DNA of 64,000 nt, from the NCBI RefSeq assembly GCF_030848805.1, contig NC_092360.1, positions 17,753,023 through 17,817,022 on the forward strand, written 5' to 3'. This document shows, in pieces, positions 10,880 to 20,844 of this stretch. A model generated the notes under the pieces. It did not search any database. It saw only the letters and a program-made list of their open reading frames with translations, and was not told where the DNA came from. This stretch comes from Temnothorax longispinosus. Lineage: Eukaryota > Arthropoda > Insecta > Hymenoptera > Formicidae. Each line of letters starts with the position of its first letter. Positions within the stretch are counted from its first letter, which is position 1. A program made the position numbers and the translations under genes.

Positions 10880-10990
10880 TCAAAATACGCTCAAAGTTAA
10901 CTACCAAAAAGAAAATAAAAAATAAAAAAAATAAAAAATAAAAAATATAAATAAATAATATTAAAAAAAATCCTATATAAGTTTTTTATA
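10880..10990. repeat. A-rich low-complexity tract in the LINE spacer
   Basis: Runs of AAAAAT/AAATAA lie between ORF1 and ORF2 of the LINE. The stretch has no coding content. Confidence 0.6.
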
Positions 10991-11036
10991 AAAAGAACGC
11001 AAACACAAAGAAAAGAAAAGAAAATAGAACTTAACA

Positions 11037-12402
11037 CTATTTCTTAGTGGCTCCTTCGTGAAGCTTCATGGTGTTCTCAAGTCTCATCAGCAAGAGATCT
11101 AAGTCCTTCATGAGGGTCGCCTTTTCCAAAATTTCAAGCAGCTTCGTTGAGAATTCTAGAGCACAGTATCTGAGGCTTGCAGCGAAAAATCTTCCTTTTA
11201 TATGAGATTGTAGCATAGCCGGAGTATTTGCCATCGAAACGCCCATTTTCGATGGAAGTTGAGGAAAGTTCTTCAAGGAGAGAGTTGGTACAGCCCGATC
11301 TTCGGAGGACGAATTATTTCTTTCTCTCTTTTGTACCAAAGCCCTTGTCTCAAAAAAGGGCAAGTTATCAACAGTCATCACTCTAGAGATCTCGAGATTC
11401 TTCAAATATTTGGGACATCTCCTGTCGTTGGTGGCATGAGCTTCCTCGCAGTTTATACATTTTTTTGGTTTGGTGCAGGGAGCTTCTTTAGAACTTTGAT
11501 GATCTCCACTTGCGCATTGCAGGCACCTAGGATTTTTCTCGCAATACTTCGACAAATGTCCAAAAAGGCCACAGTTAAAACACAGCCGTACGGACCTTTG
11601 GAATGATGCCGTGTAAATTATTGTCTTAAGAATGTTGACTTGTTCAGGAAAATCCTCTCCCATTTTTTGAATACAGACCGCTTGCGAGTCCGACCAGGTA
11701 CCAGTAGTACGATCCCTCATCTTTAATCTAAAGAGATCCGCAATCATAATGTCTTGATTCTCCTCTTCAATTACATTTTTTTAACTCAGTCAAAAAGATA
11801 TCAAGAGGAATATCCTTTATCACAAATTGTCGAGCTAACTTGTATCTGGGGATGAAAGGTATAAAACCAGCTTCTTTAATATATTTATTCATAAACACCG
11901 CGTTGGCAGCAGACTTTGACGGGAATGTAACCTTCCACGTGTTGAAAGAAGATGATATAATAACATTCACAAATTTCACGTTTGCCGCTTTAAGTTTTTT
12001 GGCCACTGTAAGAACAGAGACGCGTCTTTTAGGCTGATCCTTTGCCGTAGGTAAACGAAAGAGAACAATATAAGGAGCTCTCGTATAAGTATCATATGTA
12101 GATGGAATCTCTCTTGTAGCAGGCTTATCGCCCTGATTGCTATTTTGCAGGTTAGATTCGCCCTTATTACTTGCCTTCGTTTTTGGTTGTACCGAGGTAG
12201 CCTGAGCCTGTTTTCCTGCTTTCTTCGGGGAAGAAGCGGGTATAGTAGCGGTGTATTGCCTCTTCTTGTTGCAGTGTTTGATAGCAGAGGTAGATTCGAT
12301 GGTCTCTTCATCTTCGGTGGAAGAAGGGGGGAGGGGCCGCTTTTTAATTTCCGCATCAATCTCCATACCTTCCATTTCTGTAGCCTGAGTACTTCCCTTC
12401 AT
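11037..12402 (-). pseudogene. LINE ORF1 (gag-like, zinc knuckles), one frameshift
   Basis: The ATG at 12402 opens a 211-codon frame. It has an acidic start, a lysine-rich linker and an RRM-like segment (the YIVLFRLP and RQFVIKDIP neighbourhoods). After a frameshift near 11755 the frame continues with cysteine knuckles CFNCGLFGHLSKYC, then CLQC..GDHQSS...C, then CINCEEAHATNDRRC. This layout is typical of Jockey/I-group ORF1 nucleic-acid chaperones that bind the element RNA. The C-terminus is helical and leucine-rich. A single indel is the only obvious lesion. Confidence 0.75.
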
Positions 12403-12411
12403 TTGCGAGCG

Positions 12412-12460
12412 AGCGCTTATGGCAGGCGGCTATAATTTATGACCTGCGACTAGCGTGACG
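12412..12460 (+). repeat. Copy of the module boundary phrase CTATAATTTATGACCT
   Basis: The segment GGCTATAATTTATGACCTGC with flanking GAGCGCTTATG matches the same phrase at about 22285-22330, 23390-23430 and 24535-24575 within the composite modules. It lies immediately outside the LINE 5' end, so the LINE may have inserted into a copy of that module. Confidence 0.5.
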
Positions 12461-12485
12461 CCGCGGTCGTTTTTATTTTTCTGTC

Positions 12486-12568
12486 TAGGAGAACTATCTA
12501 AGGAAGGGAATAGATAATTATTATAATTATTTAATATTTTTTTTTATTTTAAGAAAATTTATAACATA
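12486..12568. repeat. Fragment of the 1.3-kb gypsy LTR
   Basis: ACTATCTAAGGAAG...AATTATTTAATATTTTTTT...AATTTATAACATA matches the corresponding part of both LTRs near 14165-14255 and 17735-17825. It is therefore a third, short LTR fragment outside the main element. The following phrase ACGACGGTTGCAGAAC recurs at 18437. Confidence 0.6.
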
Positions 12569-12569
12569 C

Positions 12570-13132
12570 GACGGTTGCAGAACTAAGCGGGGTAAAAAAA
12601 GAGAAACAATAAAACGCCGAAAAAGAAAGTTGGCCTGGGAGTCTCTCGGAGATCCTCGTTGTGCATGTCTAGGGTCAACCGCCGCAATGTCCTTTTCAGA
12701 CATGTTTTTTAGAGCAATTTATTGAGGTTTTTTTTGGTGAACATGTGGGTCACAGGTTCACTGGGTCACGTTTTTGCGGCGCTATTCGATTATGACGTCG
12801 CGCGTTATTTCTTTCTTTTCTTCTTTTCTTTATCTTCCTCTCGAAAAGGACCGTCTTCTCGTTCGCGTTCTCTCTCGCGCGCGTTCTTTCTTTCTTATTC
12901 ATTAATTGGATTACATGCCTTTCTCTAAAAACTAATTTTTTAAATATATTAAATATCTATTGAACCATGCCATTAAGAATTTTAATACTTCAAAAAATCA
13001 AAATCTTTTTTAAAATAAAGAAGACTAATAATGCAGCTTATATTTAAGTATCTGAAAATATTCTTTAATCTACATAATTATGTATCACAAATATTTTGAT
13101 GATTTGTAAATAATGTAAGTATATTTTAATAT
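12570..13132. other. Intergenic, with a TCGCG-rich cluster
   Basis: No gene is seen. 12830-12890 carries TCTCGTTCGCGTTCTCTCTC-type pyrimidine/TCGCG repeats that resemble clusters at 18596-18685 and 26740-26890. The remainder is AT-rich. Confidence 0.4.
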
Positions 13133-14489
13133 TGTGACCGCTTGCCACTATCGTTCGGGCGTCGCGTGCCCTCCGCAGGGTAGGAGACGCCGCAGCGTGT
13201 GTAGGAACGTCGAGTGAGCTGAGAGACGGTGTGTAGAATAAGTCGTTTATTTCCAATTTCCTATCTACAGATGTTGGTATGTCAGTGTGCTGAAGGTGGC
13301 CCTGAAAAGGGCCGTTTCGGCTCTTCTTACTCCCGGATGCGCTTACGCCAGATGACGGCGGGCTGAGTTCGCGTCCTCCGGAAGATGGTGGACTTCCGCC
13401 AGGCCGGTGGTGTCCCCGGTGGAGTGGAACACGGCTCCGGCTCCTCGGTCTGCGTGGCCTGTGACTCGAGCGGTGGATCGTCGGTCTGAGTCCCCTGTGA
13501 GGAGGTGATCTCCCACTCCTGATCGGTCTGTACCTCCCTGGTGTCGCGTGGAGGCTGGTGTTGCACACCGCGGTGCACGCGTGCCGGGGGCATGCGTCCC
13601 CTGGTGTACCCTTTCTGCAGGTGACGGCGGCAGCGGCGACAGGAATGGAGGCACCGTCCACAACAGCCGAGAAGAGGTGTATCGCCGGACTCTCACGTCC
13701 CACGTGGAGATGACCTAGCGTGGAGGGCAAGTCAGTCGCATCGGCGAGAGATGGAGCGGGACGAGCTTCCACGGTAGGCCTGGACTGTGGTCCAGGGGCC
13801 GCTGAGGATGTCTCGGTGGCGGCAAGTGGCGTGGCGCTGCTCGTCTCGGCGGTGGTCGCAGCTTTGGTGGCGGCAAGGTGACGGCAAGCCGTATCAAAAG
13901 ACTTCTTCCACTCTAGGCTAAGAGCTCGTAGAGCGGTCGAAAGTTGTCTAGGCCGTCGCCGCGAGGCCTTATATACTTCCTTGGTTGGAAATTAAACGCG
14001 AGAAAATCTGCCCTCTGTTGGCGGCACTCACGTATAGCTTTGCGGGCCGCACCTCGGGCCCACGCGCTCGGCGCGTGATCGGTGAGCGCGCGCGCGCGTT
14101 TTGTTATTCCAATTGCTCGGTAGAGTGTGTGTGGTTGGAAGACCGCCACAATTATATATAATTAAACTATCTAAGGAAGAGAGAAGGAAGGGAAATAAAT
14201 AAATATTATAATTATTTAATATTTTTTTCTTTTTTATTTTAAAAAAATTTATAACATAAAAATTAAAAAAATTTATAAGTGCAATATATCGAGCAAGTGG
14301 AGGATCTTCACCTGAAACACACAAATGCAATAATGTGATTAATATAAAAATTCAATATTTTTTATTGAAAAAGCGATTATCTTACCAGTATTCATCCTCC
14401 TCCTCCTCCTCAATATCTTCTCCGAAGAGTCTTCGCAACGAGTACGAATCGATTTGGCAGTCGTGCCATTCTCTGTTTGCACGCCTTTG
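13133..14489 (-). repeat. 3' LTR (downstream copy) of the gypsy element
   Basis: About 1.36 kb, strongly similar in the same orientation to 16697-18019. On the minus strand it ends in ...GGTCACA. Compared with the other copy it has a one-base deletion near 13973 that breaks the long LTR frame, plus an extra segment near 14270-14310. The internal region joins its high-coordinate end. Such long LTRs are unusual but known in Ty3/gypsy elements. Confidence 0.8.
13327..13593 (-). CDS. LTR-borne 88-residue ORF with VQT/TQT motifs, copy 2
   Basis: Starts at a true ATG. The translated product is identical to that of 16894-17160, although the surrounding LTRs differ elsewhere. See the entry there for motif detail. 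Being inside the 3' LTR, this copy would not be expressed from the element's own upstream promoter. Confidence 0.4.
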   Translation of the reverse strand: MPPARVHRGVQHQPPRDTREVQTDQEWEITSSQGTQTDDPPLESQATQTEEPEPCSTPPGTPPAWRKSTIFRRTRTQPAVIWRKRIRE

Positions 14490-15817
14490 CTTTGTGTTTT
14501 GCCTTTCTTCCGCGGTCCCTTGAGCATCTCGTTCAGCAGTGCTTGGTCTTTTGCTGCGCCTGGAATGAACCGGCGGTAAAAAGTTATTGTGCCCAGGAAT
14601 CGTCATAGCTGCTTTATGGTCTGAAGTTTGGAAAATTTTTGGATCGCCTCTACCTTCTCTGGTAGAGGTGTGGTACTTTCGGCTGATACCAAGTATCCCA
14701 GAAACTTTACTTGCTTCACTCCGAATATGCATTTTGCCGGATTGACTTTTATTCCGTACTGTTCTAATCTTTCGAACAGTTGGCGTAGGTGGTCTTTGTG
14801 TCCTTCTTCCGTGTCGGATGCTACGATAATGTCATCGATGTAGGCATAACAGAAGTCGAGGCCCCTCAGTACCTCGTCTATAAACCTCTGGAACGTCTGT
14901 GCTGCGTTGCAAAGCCCAAATGGCATGTATAGAAACTCAAATAAGCCAAAGGGTGTGGTGATCGCCGTTTTTGGTATGTCGTCTGGATTTACGGGTATTT
15001 GATTGTACGCCCGTACAAGGTCCAATGTGCTGAAGATCCGCTTCCCGTGGAAAGTTTGCGCGAAATCTTCAATATGAGGTACTGGGTACCTGTCGGGAAT
15101 TGTTCTTGCGTTTACTCCGCGGTAGTCTCCGCAGGCTCGCCATGTACCGTTTCCTTTCGGTACCATGTGGAGGGGTGATGCCCACGGGCTCTTTGAAGGC
15201 CTAATTACCCCTTCTTGTAATAGGAGGTTGAACTCTGTTTTAGCCGCTTGGAGTTTGTCCAGAGCCAGTCGGCGTGGACGACAGGCCTCTGGTTGACCTT
15301 TCGTTGTTTTAATGTGATGTGTGGTGCCGTGCTTTCCAAGCTTGGTCTTGGTGCTGGGGTTCATGATTCCTGGATATTTGGCCAGGATATTATGGTATCC
15401 CGTTTCTATTCTTAGTGTTTTTATTGATGTCAGCTTGCTCGTGCCAGTGGATCCGGGGGCCGCGAGTTTTGTCTGCCCGTCGATCAGCTTCTTGTTCCTG
15501 ATGTCCGGTAGCAGGTGATAGTACGACAAGAAGTCTGACCCGATTATTGGTACTGTTACATCAGCGACAATGAATCGCCATTGGTGTGCCCTTCTTAATC
15601 CGAAATCTGGTTGCAGGGTGACGAATCCGTATGTTTCTATTACGGATCCGTTTGCCGCAAAAAGTTGGTAAAATCCTGTTTTTCTTTCTCCCTGAGTATT
15701 GGTGTAGAGAAATACGCTGACATCTGATCCGGTATCTACGAGGTACTTCTTCTGGGTCGTGCGGTCTGTGACGTACAGGCGGCGGGATCCGGGGTTGTTG
15801 TCATCGGTCGCCCTCAA
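14490..15817 (-). pseudogene. Gypsy pol: protease and reverse transcriptase, truncated
   Basis: Protease at the N-terminal side has the catalytic DTGSDVSVF. RT follows with motifs SPWASPLHMVPK, the palm FSTLDLVRAYNQIPV, PFGLCNAAQTFQRF and the catalytic YIDDIIVAS, then KFLGYLVS. After a frameshift near 14640 the FLGTI.FYRRFIP block appears. RNase H and integrase are missing: the frame jumps from GPRKKGK straight into sequence next to the LTR. The class is Ty3/gypsy from domain order and motif style. It is non-autonomous as it stands. Confidence 0.88.
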
Positions 15818-16663
15818 TGACTGCCCTCCTTGTTTTCCGTCTTAAATGTGCATGGTTGAGTACACTTCTGTGCCTCTGCTCCGAAACGGCGGTGATAGTA
15901 GCACACTCCGTCTCGGCGGGGTGTCTTGCTGCGTTGTCGACTTTGACTGCGATTTCTCTGACGGTTTCTGCCTTGTGCTTGGATGGTTTGGACCATCTTC
16001 GCTACTTGCAGAGTGAGTGCTGCTACTTGTTTGCTCAGAGCGTCCTCTCGTGTCTCGGCTGCGTCTGTGGTTATGTTTGTAGGCGTTGGCGCGGTCGTCG
16101 CCAGGACGAGCGCCTTGCTGTTGACCTCGCGTATTCGGTCGGCCTGGTCCGCTACATCTTCCAGTCTGTCTTCCGTCCGTGTAGCCAAGATAGCCTGTGT
16201 TTGCGGGGGTAGTCGCCCTAACCAGAGCGTTCGTAGGAGTTCTTTCGAGACGGTAGTCCCGGCTAGTGTCGACAAGTGCCGGAGAAATTGCGATGGCTTC
16301 CTGTCTCCTAGCTCCTCGTGCTCTAGTAGCTGCCTAATCCGTTGCCCGTGCGAGTCCGTGAGCCTCTGGATCAACGCCTTTTTGATTGCTTCGTATTTAT
16401 GCTCTGTCGGGGGATGATTGAATAACATCTTTGATTTCTTTGGCTTGTTTCGGCTGGATCCCTGAGATGACGTACGCGTACTTGGCATCGTCGTCTTTGA
16501 TCTCGCATAGGGCAAATTGGCCCTCTAGCTGTGCGAACCACAGCTCGGGTTCCTCCGGCCAAAATAGAGGGAGTCGAATTGACATTCTTTTCGCGTTGAT
16601 TTCCTCCATATCTTTGTAGTCGTCGTCGCTCTCAATCTCGACGGTGTTGTTCCCTGTTGACAT
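15814..16663 (-). pseudogene. Gypsy gag, one frameshift
   Basis: The ATG at 16663 opens a frame with the insect-gypsy capsid phrase LPLFWPEEPELWFAQLE. A frameshift in a C-run near 16410 moves it into the next frame, which continues with EAIKKALIQRLTDS and EELGDRKPSQFLRHL. It ends in an arginine/serine-rich stretch and a single variant knuckle (C-Y-Y-H...C...C). It overlaps the start of pol by a few bases. It would form the virus-like particle capsid. The single homopolymer indel is the only clear lesion. Confidence 0.82.
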
Positions 16664-16679
16664 GAGTATTCCTTTCCAG

Positions 16680-16694
16680 CGTCGGGGTCACCAA
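16680..16694 (-). promoter_or_regulatory. Primer-binding site of the gypsy element
   Basis: The minus strand reads TTGGTGACCCCGACG two bases after the LTR end ...GGCCACA. This is the type of primer-binding site found in many insect gypsy elements. It fixes the boundary between the 5' LTR and the internal region. Confidence 0.65.
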
Positions 16695-16718
16695 TTTGTG
16701 GCCGCTTGCCACTATCGT

Positions 16719-17717
16719 TCAGGCGTCGCGTTCCCTTCGTAGGATAGGAGACTCCGCAGCGTGTGTAGGAACGTCGAGTGAGCTGAGAGACGGTGTGTAG
16801 AATAATAAGTCGTTTATTTCCAATTTCCTATCTACAGATGTTGGTATGTCAGTGTGCTGAAGGTGGCCCTGAAAAGGGCCGTTTCGGCTCTTCTTACTCC
16901 CGGATGCGCTTACGCCAGATGACGGCGGGCTGAGTTCGCGTCCTCCGGAAGATGGTGGACTTCCGCCAGGCCGGTGGTGTCCCCGGTGGAGTGGAACACG
17001 GCTCCGGCTCCTCGGTCTGCGTGGCCTGTGACTCGAGCGGTGGATCGTCGGTCTGAGTCCCCTGTGAGGAGGTGATCTCCCACTCCTGGTCGGTCTGTAC
17101 CTCCCTGGTGTCGCGTGGAGGCTGGTGTTGCACACCGCGGTGCACGCGTGCCGGGGGCATGCGTCCCCTGGTGTACCCTTTCTGCAGGTGACGGCGGCAG
17201 TGGCGACAGGAGTGGAGGCACCGTCCACGACAGCCGAAAAGAGGTGTATCGCCGGACTCTTACGTCCCACGTGGAGATGATCTGGCGTGGAGGGCGAGTC
17301 AGTCGCACCGGCGAGAGATGAAGCGGGACGAGCTTCCGCGGTAGGCCTGGACTGTGGCCCAGGGGCCGCTGAGGATGTCTCGGTGGCGGCAAGTGGCGTG
17401 GCGCTGCTCGTCTCGGCGGTGGTCGCAGCTTTGGTGGCGGCAAGGTGACGGCAAGCCGTATCAAAAGACTTCTTCCACTCTAGGCTAAGAGCTCGTAGAG
17501 CGGTCGAAAGTTGTCTAGGCCGTCGCCGCGAGGCCTTTATATACTTCCTTGGTTGGAAATTAAACGCGAGAAAATCTGCTCTCTGTTGGCGGCACTCACG
17601 TATAGCTTTGCGGGCCGCACCTCGGGCCCATGCGCTCGGCGCGTGATCGGTGAGCGCGCGCGCGCGTTTCGTTATTCCAATTGCTCGGTAGAGTGTGTGT
17701 GGTTGGAAGACTGCCAC
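16719..17717 (-). other. Long ATG-less open frame inside the 5' LTR
   Basis: 332 codons are open with no methionine codon after the non-standard GTG that begins it. The first 90 residues are basic and ordered-looking (SAWARGAARKAIRECRQQRA, then FNFQPRKYIKASRRRPRQ). The rest is Ala/Pro/Ser-rich. The same frame is broken by one base in the other LTR. Either it is joined by splicing to an upstream ATG or it is open by virtue of GC-rich composition. Doubtful as a gene. Confidence 0.25.
16894..17160 (-). CDS. LTR-borne 88-residue ORF with VQT/TQT motifs, copy 1
   Basis: True ATG; begins MPPARVHRGVQHQPP and ends in a basic tail (WRKRIRE). The middle has three regularly spaced acidic-flanked motifs: REVQTDQE, GTQTDDP and ATQTEEP. 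Triplets of this kind are the consensus for binding dynein light chain LC8. The amino-acid sequence is identical in the two LTRs, although the DNA around it carries substitutions and indels. It lies upstream of gag on the same strand, in a different frame from the long ATG-less frame. Whether it is translated is unknown. Confidence 0.4.
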   Translation of the reverse strand: MPPARVHRGVQHQPPRDTREVQTDQEWEITSSQGTQTDDPPLESQATQTEEPEPCSTPPGTPPAWRKSTIFRRTRTQPAVIWRKRIRE

Positions 17718-18019
17718 AATTATATATAATTAAACTATCTAAGGAAGAGAGAAGGAAGGGAAATAAATAAATATTATAATTATTTAATATTTTTTTCTTT
17801 TTTATTTTAAAAAAATTTATAACATAAAAATTAAAAAAATTTAACCTGAAACACACAAATGCAATAATGTGATTAATATAAAAATTCAATATTTTTTATT
17901 GAAAAAGCGATTATCTTACCAGTATTCATCCTCCTCCTCCTCCTCAATATCTTCTCCGAAGAGTCTTCGCAACGAGTACGAATCGATTTGGCAGTCGTGC
18001 CATTCTCTGTTTGCACGCC

Positions 18020-19057
18020 TCTCATCTTGCATTCAGCGCATATATGCAATATTAACAAAGCCCGGTATCACATAATCCATCCTCAGCTGTAAAATCAATA
18101 TATAAAAAATATTATTTTTTCTCAAAACACGCGCGCGCACGCACAAAGAAAAAAATAATACTTACGCAATCACGTGGGATGCGGATCCGCACCCACGACT
18201 CATCCATCAGCATCTCTATATTTACCCGTACCCAGGGCGGCTGCAACCACTAAACAAAAAAAACATATTAAAAAACTATATTATGTCACTATACTTTGTC
18301 ACCGTGTCACTACACTTCCGTACCATGACGTTCCTCGGAAAACGTACTTCTACGTAGTCAACCATACTTGTTCAAAAGATATCACTTAAAACTTCCGAAC
18401 GCGTTTGCTTTCGCAGACTCGATGAGACTGAATTCTACGACGGTTGCAGAACGGAGCGGGGTAAAATATCACCAGAGAAAAAATGGTAACAGTTTGAAAA
18501 CGGACAGCCCCTTCCGACGAAAAGAAATTAAAATGAAATATGTCTCGCACTACAATAGCGGGTAAAAGTTCGACGGAGCATCGGCACTTGTGAACGCGTT
18601 CTCTGTCGCTCGCGTCTCTTCGTTCGCGTCCTCTCTCGCTCGCGTCCCTTCGCTCGCGTCTCCTCGTTCGCGTTTCTTTCCTTTATAATAAATAATTGGG
18701 AGAATTGAAAGATAATTTTAGATACAGTAATATGCATTTTAATATACATTTATTCCTCATGTAATACATCGTGTATAATATTATCTGCAGCATACGCCAA
18801 CAGTTCACAATCAATAATTCTTATCATAAGATTCCCGCAAGATTCTAACTGCATCACATTTATCGGTTATACAATTTTGACGTAAAATGGCTACAAATTG
18901 TTTAAATTTCTCACTTACGCCATGAACGTTTTGGCATAGTTAAAAATACATATTCTCGATGCAATGTCCTAGTTCGAACAAGAAGAATACGGTTGACGGT
19001 TTCATGTACAAGTTGGTGGCGCACGATGTCAATTTTACAATATCTGCGTCACGTATT
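18020..19057. other. Intergenic, low gene content
   Basis: No supportable gene. It holds CGCGCGCACGC near 18130, the phrase ACGACGGTTGCAGAACGGAG at 18437 (shared with 12568), and a TCGC/TCGCG-rich pyrimidine cluster at 18596-18685. The rest is AT-rich. Confidence 0.4.
18596..18685. repeat. TCGCTCGCGTC cluster
   Basis: Degenerate tandem units of TCGCTCGCGTCTCTTCGT type, about five copies. Similar clusters are at 12830-12890 and 26740-26890. Confidence 0.55.
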
Positions 19058-19714
19058 TTAACGAGTTCCAGATCTCGAAGCGCTAGCGATGATGGCCCTG
19101 GTGACTGCACGAGTCGCTGAATATCTGCACGTCTTTCGATGAACGTCACCCACGTTGCATGAGGCATAATTGCTTGCAGTGAACTTGCAGTATAGAAATT
19201 GCGTCATAAAGCCAGCGGCGCGCGTTGACACCGGCACTACTACTGTCCGCGGCATCGTTACAACCTGGAGAGATTTCATTGTCTCTTCATGTACGCGATA
19301 ACCAAACATTAATTTTTCATAGATTTTCTTATGTTCATTGGCTGTATGTTCCGTACTGCGTTGATCGCGGAACTTTTCTTCGCGCAGGTTTGAACGACGG
19401 CGAACTGCCGGACTGGAACGCTTCGTTTTAGAAGCGCCAGGCTTCTCTGCAACTTCGGAGAGCTCAGGTTGATCTTCAACCTTTCGTGGGTATCTAGTAC
19501 CCCTCTTTGCTACGGTAGACATAATGTCAGAAGTGGTTGGAGCGTGTGCCCTCGGTACCGTCGGTACCGCAATTATTCGATTGCCTCGGTTATCGCCAAT
19601 ATGTATATCCACAGAGGACATAGGTCCCACGTTGATCCCAATATCCAAATATTTATAAGCTGTTGATGTCAATGCGTATCGTCTGCCTAGTATACAAACC
19701 GCGCGACGCTCCAA
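19058..19714 (-). pseudogene. In-frame fusion of virus-like ORF B fragment and ORF C
   Basis: The first 45 or so residues (ERRAVCILGRRYALTSTAYK, then INVGP) match exon 2 of the ORF B family seen at 25300-25479 and 40130-40708. That copy stops early, and the frame runs on without a stop into ORF C, whose own ATG is at 19522 (MSTVAKRGTRYPRK). ORF C has a lysine/arginine-rich region with SSPAVRRRSNLREEKFR, then NEHKKIYEKLMFGYR, a TVVVPVSTRAAGFMTQF segment, and decays after TASNY. A relic of ORF C is at 300-634. Function unknown; the genes are probably structural or accessory genes of a Polinton/adintovirus-like element. Confidence 0.5.
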
Positions 19715-19719
19715 CGAAA

Positions 19720-19855
19720 TGCTGTAGAAAAAAAAATAATGAGATAAAATATTCCGTTAATCATTTTACAAGGAATTTCATCATCCTTTAAGTGTCGAGG
19801 ATTAATTTGCGTATTCGCAATTTCTTTTTGGTTATTATGCGTCTCCATATTTGAC
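19720..19855. other. Short spacer at a breakpoint
   Basis: AT-rich. It includes an intron-like junction at 19720 (TTCTACAG acceptor for the ORF B exon on the minus strand). Gypsy sequence begins just beyond. Confidence 0.35.
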
Positions 19856-20810
19856 TAATGATTGTCAAATAATCCGTTTAATGGTTTAAGACGTAGGGTT
19901 GGTACTTGAACTTCCACTTCTTCGTCCAAAGTACTTATAACTTTTAAATATGCTTTTTCTGAATTGTTTTCTACTATGGTATTTTCCAGATAAATCCTGT
20001 AGGCTATTTTTAATTTCGGTAGATATTCTATTTTTATTTCTGAGGGTTTTCTATTCTTACATAAAATAAGGATTCTGACCGCGGAAAAGCTGTAATAGTT
20101 TTCGGTAAAAGGAAAGGTATGCTAAGTGTCTTGATACGTTTAAGTGTCCCGTCGCGTAATCTATGTTTGAAGAAGTTTGCTAAAAAAAGTCGTTGCCTAA
20201 TTAATAAACCGGCTTGTGGAATCAGTAAATCGTCTGACACTACGTTAAAAGTTATTTGCTTTTTAAAAAGGGGTAATTGTTGTAAATACTTGTTGTAATA
20301 ATAGGTAAATAATAGCACGCCACACCACGGTTATATTATAGCTGTGTATTTATTATCAGTCATATCGCACAGTTTAGGAACAAGAAAAATAAAACTTACA
20401 CTGTTTGAGAATAACTATCGGAGTTAACATAACGCGTAATAACGCACGACCGATCACGGTCGATACCAGGAACGTTGTGAGCGGGAAAACGAAAAACAGA
20501 AGGACCTACCCTCACACACTTAAGAAAGCCCGCGGAAAGTTGCAACACAGTGGAGGAAGGGAAAGAGTCGCTAGATGTACCGTGAAACAAAAACCATATG
20601 GGGAGACACAGCGTAGCCTTAACTCAGGCAACGGCCTAAATACTTTATTTTCAACAGTAATATAACTTGGATATAAACTGGGTATTCATTTATGCTGTTA
20701 TTTGACAAAAATTTTTCTTTAATTAAATTTGGGCCAGAACCGGTATCTAGCATAAAGGTAACGTGGGAAATCGGCTTATATACCGAAGTTTACCTGAATG
20801 GTCGGACGGT
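19855..20810 (-). pseudogene. Second gypsy family: protease and pre-RT spacer, with an insertion
   Basis: On the minus strand the protease active site DTGSGPNLIKEKF lies at about 20700-20750. After a 343-base insertion the gene continues with ITFNVVSDDLLIPQAGLL and the spacer block ESLFYVRIENP. After a frameshift near 20035 comes EKAYLKVISTLDEEVEVQVP. These are the protease and the segment between protease and RT in 17.6/gypsy-like elements. RT is missing; the sequence breaks off near 19855. Gag lies directly upstream on the same strand. Confidence 0.7.
20315..20657. mobile_element. 343-base insertion with TAATA target duplication
   Basis: It splits the gypsy protease. TAATA stands at 20310-20314 and again at 20658-20662, and the protease frame resumes on either side. 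The insert holds no ORF worth naming. It may be a solo LTR of another element, although its ends (GCACGCC...TCAACAG) are not the usual TG...CA. Confidence 0.6.
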
Positions 20811-20844
20811 TACGGGTCGTATCTCTATCGTTTTTTTGTCTATT

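Larger units (their letters stand above)
8430..12410 (-). mobile_element. LINE (Jockey/R1/I-type) retrotransposon, truncated and internally deleted
   Basis: On the minus strand, ORF1 with zinc knuckles (11037-12402) is followed by ORF2 with an AP-type endonuclease and reverse transcriptase (8430-10740). The element stops inside the RT thumb/C-terminal region at 8430, so the 3' end is missing. Frameshifts occur in both ORFs and a block of RT is deleted. The order and motifs fit the Jockey/R1/I group; I cannot choose the clade by eye. Confidence 0.8.
16697..18019 (-). repeat. 5' LTR (upstream copy) of the gypsy element
   Basis: About 1.32 kb, repeated in the same orientation at 13133-14489. 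Similarity at the high-coordinate end runs to the phrase GGCGTGCAAACAGAG, after which the two flanks diverge. It contains a TATATATAATT sequence near 17720 and a GC-rich body with open frames. No matching target duplication was found, so the flanks may have rearranged. Confidence 0.8.

Noticed and set aside
13327..13772. Several overlapping Pro/Arg-rich frames in each LTR
   Set aside because: Only the ATG-started frame with identical protein in both LTRs was kept; the others differ by frameshifts or lack methionine.
15817..16417. Plus-strand frames of 131 and 144 codons
   Set aside because: They are antisense shadows of the gypsy gag gene on the minus strand.
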